Part shown: in pieces, positions 16,931-26,084 of the stretch
Position numbering within the stretch: position 1 is the first letter of the stretch
How the letters are laid out: every line of letters starts with the position of its first letter
Assembly (NCBI GenBank): GCA_033344875.1
Contig: JAWPMO010000001.1
Span: 4,303,595-4,367,594, forward strand
Reading direction: 5' to 3'
DNA length: 64,000 nucleotides
Source of the DNA: Ilumatobacteraceae bacterium
Lineage (GTDB): Bacteria; Actinomycetota; Acidimicrobiia; Acidimicrobiales; Ilumatobacteraceae
Made by a program: the position numbers and the translations under genes
The notes under the pieces: generated by a model
The model's input: only the letters and a program-made list of their open reading frames with translations
What the model was told of the DNA's origin: nothing
Databases searched by the model: none

Positions 16931-18013
16931 GTGTGCTGCTTCGAACGACGTGAGCACGTCGAGCACGAGTGACACGAGACGCGACAGGTCGTAGCCACCC
17001 TCCTGCACGAACACGGTCGGCAGGTCGAGCCGGGCGAGCGCAGATCCGGCCGCCCGGAACCCCTCTGGCGTGATCATCAGCGGGGCGGCCCGATCGTGCT
17101 CGGCAGCGTCGACACCGAGCGAAACGACGAGCGCCTCCGACCCGTGCCGATCGACCGACCCGATCAGCGCGTCGAGCGCCGCCAGCCACCGCTCGTCACC
17201 GGAGCCGGCGGGGATCGGCTCGTTGTGGTTCCACCCCTCACCGGCGCCGCCGCCACGTTCGTCGGCGTAGCCGACCAGGTGGGGGAACCAACCGTCGCCC
17301 GGGTCGACGTGGACGCTGGCGTACAGCACGTCGTCGCGTTCCCAGAAGATCTCCTGCGTGCCGTTCCCCTGGTGGGCGTCGATGTCGATCACCGCCACCC
17401 GACCGACGCCCGACTCCCGCAGACGTCGCGCCGCTGCGGCGGCGTTGTTGAAGTAGCACGAGCCACCGAAGAACGCGGGCCCGGCGTGATGCCCCGGCGG
17501 CCGAATCGCGGCGTACGCGGCACGAGCCCCGCCCGACACCAGGTCGGCGGCATGGGCAGCTGCGTGGACGGCGCCCGACGCCGCGTCGAACGTCCGCTCG
17601 CTCATCAGCGTCATCGTGTCCATCGCGTAGAGGCCGAGTTCGGCGCGGATCGTGGCCGGCCGTCGATCGGTTCGATACCTCGCTGCGTAGCCGGGGTTGG
17701 CGAAGAGGTAGCCCACGACGTGGGGCTGTCCGGGGTCGGTCAGGTGGCCCGCTTCGACCCAGGCCGGGTACACCCGCGACATGAAGTCGACGAAGTCGGG
17801 GTCGTGGACAGCGAGGATCGGATCGAGACCGAGGTCCGGTGCGTCGACGATGGTCGCGCCGGCGTCGATCAATCCGTCGCGGAGGAGGTCACCTCGCTCC
17901 GGTTCCTCGTCGCCGGTCTCGCGAACACCGAGCCAATATCCACCGTGCGGTGCGTGACCTCGGTGCCGATCGGTCCAGACCACGGGCATCCGTACCGTCG
18001 TATCGGGCGTCAT
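16928..18013 (-). CDS. Histone deacetylase / acetylpolyamine amidohydrolase family protein
   Basis: 361 aa, zinc amidohydrolase of the arginase-deacetylase fold. Family motifs: AAIRPPGHHAG (tandem His, about 170-176), FFGGSCYFNNAA, VAVIDIDAHQGNGTQEIF (zinc-binding Asp and His, about 210-214) and VSLGVDAAEHD (second zinc Asp). The C-terminal Gly-rich loop FVQEGGYD is also conserved. Bacterial members usually remove acetyl groups from acetylated polyamines or similar amides rather than from histones. It lies 20 bases downstream of an amino-acid decarboxylase and in line with an aldehyde dehydrogenase, which supports a role in amine metabolism. Start ATG 18013, with TACTGT 6 bases upstream. Confidence 0.88.
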   Translation of the reverse strand: MTPDTTVRMPVVWTDRHRGHAPHGGYWLGVRETGDEEPERGDLLRDGLIDAGATIVDAPDLGLDPILAVHDPDFVDFMSRVYPAWVEAGHLTDPGQPHVVGYLFANPGYAARYRTDRRPATIRAELGLYAMDTMTLMSERTFDAASGAVHAAAHAADLVSGGARAAYAAIRPPGHHAGPAFFGGSCYFNNAAAAARRLRESGVGRVAVIDIDAHQGNGTQEIFWERDDVLYASVHVDPGDGWFPHLVGYADERGGGAGEGWNHNEPIPAGSGDERWLAALDALIGSVDRHGSEALVVSLGVDAAEHDRAAPLMITPEGFRAAGSALARLDLPTVFVQEGGYDLSRLVSLVLDVLTSFEAAH

Positions 18014-18019
18014 GGGCGG

Positions 18020-18025
18020 ACAGTA
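18020..18025 (-). promoter_or_regulatory. -10-like box upstream of deacetylase-family gene
   Basis: On the minus strand TACTGT ends 6 bases before the ATG at 18013, with no ribosome site. It lies in the 20-base gap after the decarboxylase stop, so the gene may have its own leaderless transcript. Confidence 0.4.
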
Positions 18026-18033
18026 CTGCGCAG

Positions 18034-19374
18034 TCAGCGAAGGGTGTCGATCACCTCGTCGACGATCGTGTCGGTGGTCAACGGGTGGAGGAACACCAGA
18101 CGACCGACGGTCTCGCCCTTCCACGTGGTCGGTGCGACGAACGCGATCCGGCGGGCGAGCAGGTCGGCCGACCATTGCTGCCACCGCGCCCGGTCCCAGC
18201 CCGCTTTGCGGAACAGCACGACGGTGAGTTCCGGCTCGAGGATCACCTCGACGTCGGGGATCGCTCGTAGCTGCGTGACCGCGTATGCGGTCGTCGTCAT
18301 CGGCGCCCGGACGGCGTCGGCGAGGGCGTCGGTGCCGTGGAGCACCAGGGTGAACCAGAACGGCAGCCCCGACGCCCGACGTGTCAACTGGAAGGCGTAG
18401 TCGGACGGGTTCCAGGCCGCAGCCGCGTCGGTCGTGTGGAGCACGTCGATGTACGGGCCGTGCTGGGTGTGGGTCGCGGCCGCCAGCTGCGGCTGGCGGT
18501 ACAGCACGGCGCACGAGCCGGCGGTCGAGAACAACCACTTGTGCGGGTCGATGATGAGGGAGTCGGCATCGGCGAGCCCGTCGAACAGACGGCTGCACTC
18601 GTCGAGGAGGAGCGCAGCGCCGCCGTACGCGCCGTCGACGTGCACCCACGCGTCGTGCCGGTGGGCGATGTCGGCCAGCCCCCGCAGGTCGTCGACGATG
18701 CCGGCGTTGGTCGAACCCGCCGACGCCACCACGATCGCGAGTTCCCCGGCGCGGCCGCTCGCCGCCAGGGCGTCGGCGAGCGCACCACCGACGAACCGGC
18801 CGTCGTCGCCGGTCGGCACCACGAGCGCTTCGAGCCCGAGCAGGCGGAGCGAATTGTCGACCGATGCGTGCGCGGTGTCGGCGACGGCGACGAGTCGGCG
18901 ACCGTCGGCGACGTCACGGCCCACCGCCAGCGCCGACAGATTCCCGATCGAGCCGCCGCTGCAGAACGCGCCACCCGACCCCTCCGGCATCCCGGCGAGT
19001 CGGCGTAGGTGGTCGAGCGCCTGGTTCTCCGCCGCGACCGCCCCGGCTGCCTCGAGCCACGACTCCGCGGCGAACGACGTCGCTCCGACCACGGCGTCCA
19101 TCCAGATCGCGGCGGCGGCCGGCGACATGGGGATGAACCCGAGGTATCGGGGGCCGTCGAGTGCGACCGTGTGAGCGGCGACGGCGTCGGTGAATCGTTC
19201 CCACGCTCGGTCGACGCCGAGCCCACCCGGCGTGATCGCTCCCTCGAAGAGCGGTAACAGATCCGACGGCGTCGTCGTCGCCCCGAGTTCGGTGTTGCCG
19301 AGGCGCTCGCCGATCAGTCGTGTGACACGTTCCGGCAGGTCACCGATGGCGGCGTCGGAGCCGTGCAGGTTCAT
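18034..19374 (-). CDS. PLP-dependent aromatic-L-amino-acid / group II decarboxylase
   Basis: 446 aa, group II amino-acid decarboxylase fold. GSIGNLSAL near 150 binds the cofactor phosphate, HVDGAYGGAALL holds the Asp that pairs with the pyridine nitrogen, and DPHKWLF contains the Schiff-base lysine K279. The family decarboxylates aromatic amino acids, glutamate, 2,4-diaminobutyrate or related amino acids to amines. The sequence alone does not fix the substrate. It stands between an aldehyde dehydrogenase and an acetylpolyamine-amidohydrolase-type gene on the same strand, which suggests an amine-production or turnover cluster. Start ATG 19374, with TACCGT 7 bases upstream. Confidence 0.87.
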   Translation of the reverse strand: MNLHGSDAAIGDLPERVTRLIGERLGNTELGATTTPSDLLPLFEGAITPGGLGVDRAWERFTDAVAAHTVALDGPRYLGFIPMSPAAAAIWMDAVVGATSFAAESWLEAAGAVAAENQALDHLRRLAGMPEGSGGAFCSGGSIGNLSALAVGRDVADGRRLVAVADTAHASVDNSLRLLGLEALVVPTGDDGRFVGGALADALAASGRAGELAIVVASAGSTNAGIVDDLRGLADIAHRHDAWVHVDGAYGGAALLLDECSRLFDGLADADSLIIDPHKWLFSTAGSCAVLYRQPQLAAATHTQHGPYIDVLHTTDAAAAWNPSDYAFQLTRRASGLPFWFTLVLHGTDALADAVRAPMTTTAYAVTQLRAIPDVEVILEPELTVVLFRKAGWDRARWQQWSADLLARRIAFVAPTTWKGETVGRLVFLHPLTTDTIVDEVIDTLR

Positions 19375-19381
19375 GGTGTGG

Positions 19382-19387
19382 ACGGTA
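19382..19387 (-). promoter_or_regulatory. -10-like box upstream of decarboxylase
   Basis: Minus-strand TACCGT, 7 bases before the ATG at 19374; no Shine-Dalgarno sequence. Confidence 0.4.
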
Positions 19388-19404
19388 GCCAGCTGCGGCC
19401 GTCG

Positions 19405-20964
19405 TCAGCCGCGCATCACCCGGGTGCGTGACTGCTCTCGCAGGTACTGCTGGAGGTAGTGCGGGCCACCGCCGAGCTTGCCGGCGGTGCCGCTGCGCTT
19501 CCAGCCGCCGAACGGCTGCACGCCCGGCCAGGCACCCGTCGTGGCACCGGCGGCTCGATTGACGTAGACGACGCCGGCTTCGATCCGGTCGAAGAAGCGC
19601 TCGATCTCGTCGGCATCCTCGGCGAACAGCCCGGCGGTCAGGCCGAACGGGGTCGCATTGGCGCGTTCGAGCCCCTCGTCGAGCCCGTCGACCGCCTCGA
19701 CCGCGATCAGCGGGACGAAGAGTTCGGTGGTCATGATCGTCGAGTCGGATGGCACCCGGACGACCGTGGGCTCGACGAAGTAGCCGGACGCGTGGTCGCC
19801 GTCGGTCAGCCGGTTCCCGCCCGTCAGGACTTCGCCCGTGTGGCGGACCTCGGCGACCGCGGCCTCGAACCGCTCGACCGCCGCCTGGTTCACGACGGGG
19901 GAGAGGAAGCCACCCTCTTCGAGTGGGCCGGTCCCGGGAATCGCTTCGGCCCGGGCGACCAGGCGGGTGATGAATTCGTCGGCGATCGAGGCGTCGACGA
20001 ACACACGGGACGCAGCCGAACACTTCTGTCCGCCGAACCCGAACGCACTGCGGGCCGTCCCCTCGACCGCGAGGTCGAGATCGGCGGTGGCCGACACGAT
20101 GACCGGGTTCTTGCCGCCCATCTCACAGATCGCCGGCTTCGGATGCGAGGCGGAGAACGACTCGATGATCGACATGCCGACCGCGCTCGACCCGGTGAAC
20201 GTCACACCGCCGACGCCGGGGTGGTGCACGAGCGCCGAGCCGACGTCGCCGCCGCCGGTGAGGATGTTGACCACCCCGCGCGGCACGCCGGCATCGACGA
20301 AGGCCCGGTACACGAGGTGCCCGGAGTACGAGCCGATCTCCGACGGCTTGGCGACCACGGTGTTGCCGGCCACGAGCGCCGCGCCGGCCGGCCCACCGAT
20401 CAACGCGTTCGGATAGTTGAACGGACCGATCACGACCCACACGCCGTACGGGCGCATCACGTCGCTGGTCACCTCGGCGTCGCTGAAGCGCTCCATCGGC
20501 ATCGCGAAGCCGTCGTGCTCGCGCATCGCATGGGTGTAATAGCGGATCAGATCGGCGGTCTCCTCGACCTCGCCGATGGCTTCGAGCCGGCTCTTGCCGT
20601 TCTCCCATCCGAGGGCGGCGGCGTCGACGACCGACCGTTCGGAGATCAGATCGGCGGCACGTTCGAGGATGTCGCAGCGTTGCTGCCAGGGCGTCGCCGC
20701 CCATGCCGGCTGCGCCGCCGTGGCGGCGGCGACGGCATCGTCGACGTCATCGGCATCCGCGATCGTGAAGTGACCGATCTCGACGGAGGTGTCGACCGGG
20801 GAGACCGTGGTGAACGAGTCACCGAACACTTCGTCGTCGCCGATCCACAGTGGGTGATGGGCACCCAGTTCTGACTTCACCGCCGCCGACGCCGTCGTGT
20901 ACGACGCCTGCAGTTCCTGATCGTCGGCGGACAGGGTTGCGTAGGTGACGCGGAAAGCGGCCAT
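19405..20964 (-). CDS. Aldehyde dehydrogenase (delta-1-pyrroline-5-carboxylate dehydrogenase-like)
   Basis: 519 aa, NAD(P)+-dependent aldehyde dehydrogenase. Catalytic Glu281 is in AICEMGGKNP and nucleophile Cys315 in FGFGGQKCSAAS, the normal 34 residues apart. The cofactor site is NYPNALIGGPAGAALVAGN. The N-terminal AELG-type segment followed by HPLWIGDDEV and the C-terminal GGGPHYLQQYLRE resemble the RocA/PutA-type glutamate-semialdehyde (P5C) dehydrogenases more than betaine-aldehyde enzymes. It may oxidise an aminoaldehyde arising from the adjacent amine cluster or, less specifically, P5C. Start choice is between Met at 20964 and Met at 20976; I took 20964, where family similarity begins. 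Confidence 0.85.
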   Translation of the reverse strand: MAAFRVTYATLSADDQELQASYTTASAAVKSELGAHHPLWIGDDEVFGDSFTTVSPVDTSVEIGHFTIADADDVDDAVAAATAAQPAWAATPWQQRCDILERAADLISERSVVDAAALGWENGKSRLEAIGEVEETADLIRYYTHAMREHDGFAMPMERFSDAEVTSDVMRPYGVWVVIGPFNYPNALIGGPAGAALVAGNTVVAKPSEIGSYSGHLVYRAFVDAGVPRGVVNILTGGGDVGSALVHHPGVGGVTFTGSSAVGMSIIESFSASHPKPAICEMGGKNPVIVSATADLDLAVEGTARSAFGFGGQKCSAASRVFVDASIADEFITRLVARAEAIPGTGPLEEGGFLSPVVNQAAVERFEAAVAEVRHTGEVLTGGNRLTDGDHASGYFVEPTVVRVPSDSTIMTTELFVPLIAVEAVDGLDEGLERANATPFGLTAGLFAEDADEIERFFDRIEAGVVYVNRAAGATTGAWPGVQPFGGWKRSGTAGKLGGGPHYLQQYLREQSRTRVMRG

Positions 20965-21043
20965 GGCCGCGAACATTGCCACAGACGACGCCGCCAGTAC
21001 AGAGCGAGGGCCTGTCCGCCCGGACACGCTCTGCCGGCCGACG

Positions 21044-21463
21044 TCAGCCGGCGCGGGCGCCGAGGGCGCGAAGCATCGCAGGGGTGTCGATGGAGAAGTG
21101 GGCGGCGACGGCGCGGCCGTCGCGAATCGTCCAGCGATGGACCTCGTCGATGTCGAACTGGGTCCGGGTGTCGATGGTCCTGCCGGCGGTTCGACCGACC
21201 TGGATCACATCGCCGTCGGCGGCGAACAACGCGGAGGTCGTGACGGTGGATTCGATGTGTCGACGGAGCCGCAATCCGAAGTCGGCGAAGCCGTCGTGTC
21301 CGATGTAGCGGCCTCCCCAGGGGAGCCGGGCATCCTGGTCGACGATGCACTCGGCGTTGAGCAGCTCGAACAGGCGGGCGATGTCGGCGTCCGCCATCGC
21401 GGAATAGATCGCGCGGACGACATCGACATCATCGGACTCCGATCCAGTGTGTCGCTCGTTCAT
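21044..21463 (-). CDS. SnoaL-like / NTF2-fold protein
   Basis: 139 aa, cone-shaped alpha+beta barrel of the SnoaL-like/limonene-epoxide-hydrolase superfamily: an N-terminal helix pair (VVRAIYSAMADADIARLFELL), an acidic turn (VDQDARLPWGGRYIGHDGFADF), then strands ending in the VHRWTIRDGRAVAAHFSID pattern. Members are hydrolases, isomerases or binding proteins; no catalytic set is decisive here. ATG at 21463 is preceded 6 bases upstream by TACGAT, so it is probably leaderless. Confidence 0.75.
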   Translation of the reverse strand: MNERHTGSESDDVDVVRAIYSAMADADIARLFELLNAECIVDQDARLPWGGRYIGHDGFADFGLRLRRHIESTVTTSALFAADGDVIQVGRTAGRTIDTRTQFDIDEVHRWTIRDGRAVAAHFSIDTPAMLRALGARAG

Positions 21464-21469
21464 CGCCGG

Positions 21470-21475
21470 ATCGTA
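21470..21475 (-). promoter_or_regulatory. -10-like box upstream of SnoaL-like gene
   Basis: Minus-strand TACGAT, exactly 6 bases before the ATG at 21463. Confidence 0.4.
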
Positions 21476-21578
21476 CGCCTCGCACGGGTCGTCAGGTCGA
21501 GCGGTCAGGTCGAGCCGGTCAGATCGGGGCTCGCAAACCCCTTGGTGGCGATCGTCGCCGAACTGGGAGCATGGGTGG

Positions 21579-23339
21579 ATGGCGTCGACGCCGCCCCGTG
21601 ATTCGCACGCACTCGTGCGGTTGCTCCGCCCGCACGCGCGGCGCTGGGCGGGTCTCGCCGCGCTCGTCGCGACCAGTTCACTCCTCCTGCTCACTGGTCC
21701 GCTCGTCATCCGTCGGATCGTCGACCGGGCGACCACGGGTGCGACGACCGGCGAACTGCAGCAGCTCGCGCTGCTGTTCCTCGCGATCGTGGTCGTCGGT
21801 CAGATCGTCGAGATCGTCGTCGTCCGTTCCGCGACGGTCGGGGCATGGCGGACGACCAACCAGCTCCGTCTCGACATGACGAGTCACGTGCTCGGCCTCG
21901 ACCACGAGTTCCATCGTCGTCACACGCCCGGTGAGCTGATCCAACGCGTCGATGGCGACGTGACGTCGGTCTCCGACCTGTTGGGTCGGGTGGTGCCGAA
22001 GGCGCTCGGCGCCGCGCTGTTGATCGCCGGCATGGTCGTCGTGGTGACGGTGATCGACTGGCGGATCGGCATCGGGATGGCGGTGTACGTCGGTGCCGCC
22101 GTCGGTCTCGTGCTGGTGCTGCGCGAACGGGCGGTGGCCGAGTCGTCCGAGGAACTGTCGTCGTTCGCCCGCCTCTACGGCGGGATCGAGGAACGGCTCA
22201 ACGCATCGGAGGACCTTCGTGCGAACGGTGCCGGTGGTCACGCGATGTGGCGGTTCGTCGAGGAGAGCGCCGACTCGCTCGACACCTCGGTTCGGCGGGA
22301 GTCCGCGTTCCTCGGCATGTGGTGGCTCGTGCGCGGCATCGTCGTGGCCGGCTCTGTGATCGCCGTCGTCGCCAGCGCGCTGCTCGTTTCCCGCGACATG
22401 ATGTCGATCGGCACGGCGTTCCTCCTGTTCCAGTACGTCTTGCTGATCGAGCGCCCGCTCGACGAGGTCGTCCACGAACTCGAGACGGTCCAGAAGGCGA
22501 CCGGCGCGATGCGGCGCGTCGCGGAGCTGCTCGACGTCCGACCGACGATCGTCGACACCGGGCGGACCTCGCCGCCGCCCGGGCCCATGACGATCGACTT
22601 CGTCCAGGTCGGCTTCGACTACGGCGACGACCAACCGGTGCTGTCCGACGTCACGTTGGCGATCGGCGCCGGCCGATCGGTGGGCATCGTCGGCCGGACC
22701 GGCAGCGGCAAGACCACCTTTTCGCGGCTCGTGCTGCGCCTGGTGGAAGCGTCGTCCGGCAGCGTGAGGTTGGGTGGCGTGTCGATCGAGCGGATCCCCG
22801 TGCCGGAGCTCCGCCACCGCGTCGCGCTCGTGCCGCAGGAGGTCGAGCTCGTCGGTGGCACGATCCGCGACAACGTGACCCTGTTCGACCCGACCCCGAC
22901 CGACGACGAGGTCGCCGACGCCCTGCGTGCCGTCGGGCTCGGAGCGCTCGCCGACGGAGGTGTCGGCCGTGCCCTCGGCGCCGGGGGCGCCGGGCTGTCG
23001 GCCGGCGAGGCGCAGCTGCTCGCGATGGCGAGGGTCTGGCTGCGGAACCCCGACATCGTCGTGCTCGACGAGGCGACGGCGCGGGTCGACCCCGAGACCG
23101 AACGCCGGTTGGAGGCAGCCGTTCAGCGCCTGATGCGCGGGCGGACGACGCTGATCATCGCTCACCGGCTGTCGACGCTGCGCGAGGTCGACGACATCAT
23201 CGTGTTCGATGCCGGCCAGGTCGTCGAGCACGGTGACCGCGACACCCTCGCGAGCGACGAGCACAGTCGGTTCGGTCGGTTGCTCGGGCTCGCGTTGGAA
23301 GACGGCGACGACCGTCCCGAGCGGGAGTTGCTGCGATGA
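21579..23339 (+). CDS. ABC exporter half-transporter 1 (catalytic-Glu subunit)
   Basis: 586 aa, a six-helix membrane domain fused to an ABC ATPase (MsbA/LmrA type). Walker A is GRTGSGKTT with K378; Walker B VVLDEAT has the catalytic Glu E498; the switch His is in IIAHRLSTL. The signature motif is LSAGEAQ (473-479) instead of LSGGQ. It overlaps the second half-transporter gene by ATGA, and the two have complementary defects, so they form a heterodimeric exporter. The ATG at 21579 follows a GGGAG ribosome site by 9 bases. The exported substrate (drug, lipid or peptide) is unknown. Confidence 0.9.
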   Translation: MASTPPRDSHALVRLLRPHARRWAGLAALVATSSLLLLTGPLVIRRIVDRATTGATTGELQQLALLFLAIVVVGQIVEIVVVRSATVGAWRTTNQLRLDMTSHVLGLDHEFHRRHTPGELIQRVDGDVTSVSDLLGRVVPKALGAALLIAGMVVVVTVIDWRIGIGMAVYVGAAVGLVLVLRERAVAESSEELSSFARLYGGIEERLNASEDLRANGAGGHAMWRFVEESADSLDTSVRRESAFLGMWWLVRGIVVAGSVIAVVASALLVSRDMMSIGTAFLLFQYVLLIERPLDEVVHELETVQKATGAMRRVAELLDVRPTIVDTGRTSPPPGPMTIDFVQVGFDYGDDQPVLSDVTLAIGAGRSVGIVGRTGSGKTTFSRLVLRLVEASSGSVRLGGVSIERIPVPELRHRVALVPQEVELVGGTIRDNVTLFDPTPTDDEVADALRAVGLGALADGGVGRALGAGGAGLSAGEAQLLAMARVWLRNPDIVVLDEATARVDPETERRLEAAVQRLMRGRTTLIIAHRLSTLREVDDIIVFDAGQVVEHGDRDTLASDEHSRFGRLLGLALEDGDDRPERELLR

Positions 23340-25036
23340 GCGTCTGGAGCCTCGCCTGGAAGGTGAGCCAACACGAGCGCAAGTGGTTCTGGTCGGGATG
23401 GGCGATGTTCGTGCTGTTCTTCGCCATGCCGCTGGCGTCGGGGTGGGCGCTCAGCCGTGCCTTCGACGCCGTCTCCACCGGTGACACGACGTCGGTGCTG
23501 CGATGGATCGGCGGGTTCATCGTCGCCGAGATCAGTCGCATGGCCACGCTGCACTGGGCCGTCATGGTGTGGACCAGGGTCTGGATGCACATGCAGACCT
23601 TCCTGCGGGCGAACCTGCTGGTCGCACAGATGGCGAGCGGTGGACCCGAAGCCGGGCAACCGGTCGGGTCGGCGGGCGAGGCGGTCACACATTTCCGTGA
23701 CGACGCCGAGGACGTCGCCCGGCTCGTCGATGGTCTGGTCGACGTGTCAGCGGGCCTGATGTTCACGATCGTCGCCGCATTCGTACTCGGTTCCGCCAAC
23801 CTTGCCGGAGCGCTCGTGTTGATCGGACCGCTCGTGCTCGTCGCCGTCGCGACGAAGTCGATGGACGCCCGTATCAAGCGATACCGGGCCGCCGACCGGG
23901 CGGCGACCGCCGCGGTCACCGGATTCGTCGGCGACGTGATGGCGGCAGCCACCACCGTGAAGGTCAACGACGCCTCGACGGCATCGCTCGACCGTCTGCG
24001 CGGTCTCGTCGACCGGCGGCGCGTCACGGCGGTGCGCGACCGCGTGCTCGAGGAAGCCGTCCAGGCGATCAGCCGAGGTGCCGCCGATGCCGGCCTCGGG
24101 CTGGTGCTGCTGGTCGGTGCAGGTGCACTCGCCTCGGGTCGCTTCGACGTCGGCGAACTCGCGCTGTTCGTCGCCTACCTCGGCTGGCTGAGCTTCCTGC
24201 CTCGGATGGTCGGCAGGGTGCTCGCCCGCCACAAGCAGGCGGCGGTGGCGTTCGACCGGATGAGCCACCTCGTGGCCGACCGCGATGTCCGCAACACGGT
24301 GCGGCCGCGAGACCTTCCGATCAACACGGGGCAGTCGCGTGACCGTCCCGACGCGGTTCGTCCCGCCCGGGTCCCACTCGAGCGACTCGACGTGGTCGGA
24401 CTCAGCGCCCACTACGAGTCGGGCGCCGGCATCGACGAGGTCACGGTGTCGGTCGCGAAGGGCGAACTCGTCGTCGTCACCGGCCCGGTCGGATCGGGCA
24501 AGAGCACGCTGCTGCGGGCGGTACTGGGCCTCGCCTGGCAGGCCGACCTGTCGGGTGAGGTCCGTTGGAACGGTGTACGTCTCGACGACCCGGCCGGGTT
24601 CCTCGTGCCGCCGAACGCGGCCTTCCTGCCGCAGGTGCCGCAGCTGATCTCCGACTCGCTCGCCGACAACATCGGTTTCGGAACGGCGTCGTCGGTCGAT
24701 GTCGACCAGGCGATCTCGTTGGCGGCGATGGAGGCCGACGTGGCGATGATGCCGGACGGTTCGGCCACGCTGATCGGTCCGCGCGGGCTGCGCCTGTCGG
24801 GCGGCCAACGCCAGCGGCTCGCCGGGGCTCGAGCGGTCGTCCACCGACCCGAACTCGTCGTGCTCGACGACCTGTCGAGCGCGCTCGATGTCGAGACCGA
24901 ACTGCAACTCTGGCGGAATCTCGCCGACGCGGGCATGACCGTGCTCGCGGTCTCTCACCGGGCGGTCGCCTTCGAGCGCGCCGACCGGGTCGTCCGCCTC
25001 GAGGGTGGTCGGGTCGCCGAGATCACCGAGACGTGA
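23336..25036 (+). CDS. ABC exporter half-transporter 2 (degenerate Walker B subunit)
   Basis: 566 aa, membrane domain plus ABC ATPase. Walker A is GPVGSGKST, the signature is canonical LSGGQRQ (487-493), but Walker B reads VVLDDLS with Asp (D512) where the catalytic Glu is expected. With the partner's LSAGEAQ signature this makes one degenerate nucleotide site (this Walker site plus the partner signature) and one competent site, as in TM287/288 and BmrCD exporters. Translation is coupled to the partner by ATGA. Confidence 0.9.
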   Translation: MSVWSLAWKVSQHERKWFWSGWAMFVLFFAMPLASGWALSRAFDAVSTGDTTSVLRWIGGFIVAEISRMATLHWAVMVWTRVWMHMQTFLRANLLVAQMASGGPEAGQPVGSAGEAVTHFRDDAEDVARLVDGLVDVSAGLMFTIVAAFVLGSANLAGALVLIGPLVLVAVATKSMDARIKRYRAADRAATAAVTGFVGDVMAAATTVKVNDASTASLDRLRGLVDRRRVTAVRDRVLEEAVQAISRGAADAGLGLVLLVGAGALASGRFDVGELALFVAYLGWLSFLPRMVGRVLARHKQAAVAFDRMSHLVADRDVRNTVRPRDLPINTGQSRDRPDAVRPARVPLERLDVVGLSAHYESGAGIDEVTVSVAKGELVVVTGPVGSGKSTLLRAVLGLAWQADLSGEVRWNGVRLDDPAGFLVPPNAAFLPQVPQLISDSLADNIGFGTASSVDVDQAISLAAMEADVAMMPDGSATLIGPRGLRLSGGQRQRLAGARAVVHRPELVVLDDLSSALDVETELQLWRNLADAGMTVLAVSHRAVAFERADRVVRLEGGRVAEITET

Positions 25037-25087
25037 GGCCGCCGGGCACCCGCGCCCGGCATCGTCGGTCCGTGTCAGAATCGCGAC

Positions 25088-25474
25088 GTGAACCGTTCGA
25101 TCAACCCCGCTTCGATCGCCCCACCGGCCGCCAACTACGCCCACGCCGTCCTCACCACGCAGGCGACGCGCTGGTTGCACACCTCCGGCGTCGTGCCGAC
25201 GGCACCCGACGGCACGGTGCCCGAGTCGATCGACGAACAGGCGGCGGTCGTCTGGTCGAGTATCGGGGCGATGCTCGCCGAGGCCGGGATGCAGCCCTCG
25301 GACGTGGTGTCGGTCACCACGTACGCGGTCGTCGGACACGCGCTCGGGGGAGTGATGGCGGCCCGCGACGCCTTCCTCGACGGGCATCTCGCCGCGTCGA
25401 CGCTCGTGACGGTGCCGGCGCTCGCTCGACCGGAGTGGAAGATGGAGATCGCGGTCGTCGCCGCAGCCGACTGA
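25088..25474 (+). CDS. RidA/YjgF/UK114-family protein
   Basis: 128 aa, the standard RidA size. The trimer-forming pattern is recognisable: [12 protein letters not shown], an [23 protein letters not shown] core helix and strand, and the C-terminal [10 protein letters not shown] strand. RidA hydrolyses reactive enamine/imine intermediates from PLP enzymes, but I cannot align the catalytic Arg of archetypal RidA confidently (the tail reads [11 protein letters not shown]), so it may belong to a subgroup with another role. GTG start at 25088, with a weak CAGAAT 6 bases upstream. It converges with the following gene with 4 bases between. Confidence 0.8.
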   Translation: MNRSINPASIAPPAANYAHAVLTTQATRWLHTSGVVPTAPDGTVPESIDEQAAVVWSSIGAMLAEAGMQPSDVVSVTTYAVVGHALGGVMAARDAFLDGHLAASTLVTVPALARPEWKMEIAVVAAAD

Positions 25475-25478
25475 TCGT

Positions 25479-25997
25479 TCAGCCGTCGTCGACGAGGTGG
25501 GCGTGGTCGCCGAACGCTTCGACGAACAGGTCGGGTTCGTCGGTGTAGTTCCGCTTGCGGAGCGTGGCTTTCAACATGGTCGCCGAGACCAGGCGGGTCC
25601 CGTCGGGGAAGTCGAGATGGATCACCCGGTTCGACAGGCCGAGCCCGCCGACGTCGAAGTAGTGCAGCGTGACGCCGCCCCGTGGGAGTTCGGTGATCAG
25701 CTTGCCTGGCGTCGGACGGATGTTCCACGGGTGCGGTTCGTGGAACAACAGCCGTCGATCGGTGATCGTGCACCACGACGACATCAGATCGCTCCGGTGG
25801 CGCGGATCGGTGAGGTCGATGCCGAGTGCCCTGGCGTACGGCGTCCCGAGCGCGCTGCTCGTCGACGCCCGGACGGAGCCATCGGAGGATGCCGACGAGG
25901 CACCGATCTGGTTGGCGAGGCCGACCGCCGCCTCGATCGTCTCGCCGGGAGCGAGTTGGTCGGTCAATCGTCTCCGGACTCGGTCGTTCAGTCGCAT
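25479..25997 (-). CDS. Conserved hypothetical protein, PH-like C-terminal region
   Basis: 172 aa, function not recognised. The N-terminus ([19 protein letters not shown]) is a basic helix; residues about 80-170 have the alternating pattern of a small beta-barrel with the segment [13 protein letters not shown], reminiscent of bacterial PH-domain proteins, and [22 protein letters not shown]. No signal peptide or membrane helix. It is divergent from tryptophan 2,3-dioxygenase (87 bases). ATG at 25997 has GATCAT 6 bases upstream. Confidence 0.65.
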   Translation of the reverse strand: MRLNDRVRRRLTDQLAPGETIEAAVGLANQIGASSASSDGSVRASTSSALGTPYARALGIDLTDPRHRSDLMSSWCTITDRRLLFHEPHPWNIRPTPGKLITELPRGGVTLHYFDVGGLGLSNRVIHLDFPDGTRLVSATMLKATLRKRNYTDEPDLFVEAFGDHAHLVDDG

Positions 25998-26084
25998 CGA
26001 GCGATGATCGCGCACCGATCTTCCGACAACCTTCACATTCGGCGACGACCAGGCCGGTGGCTCGGGGACGCGAGACTGTGCGTC

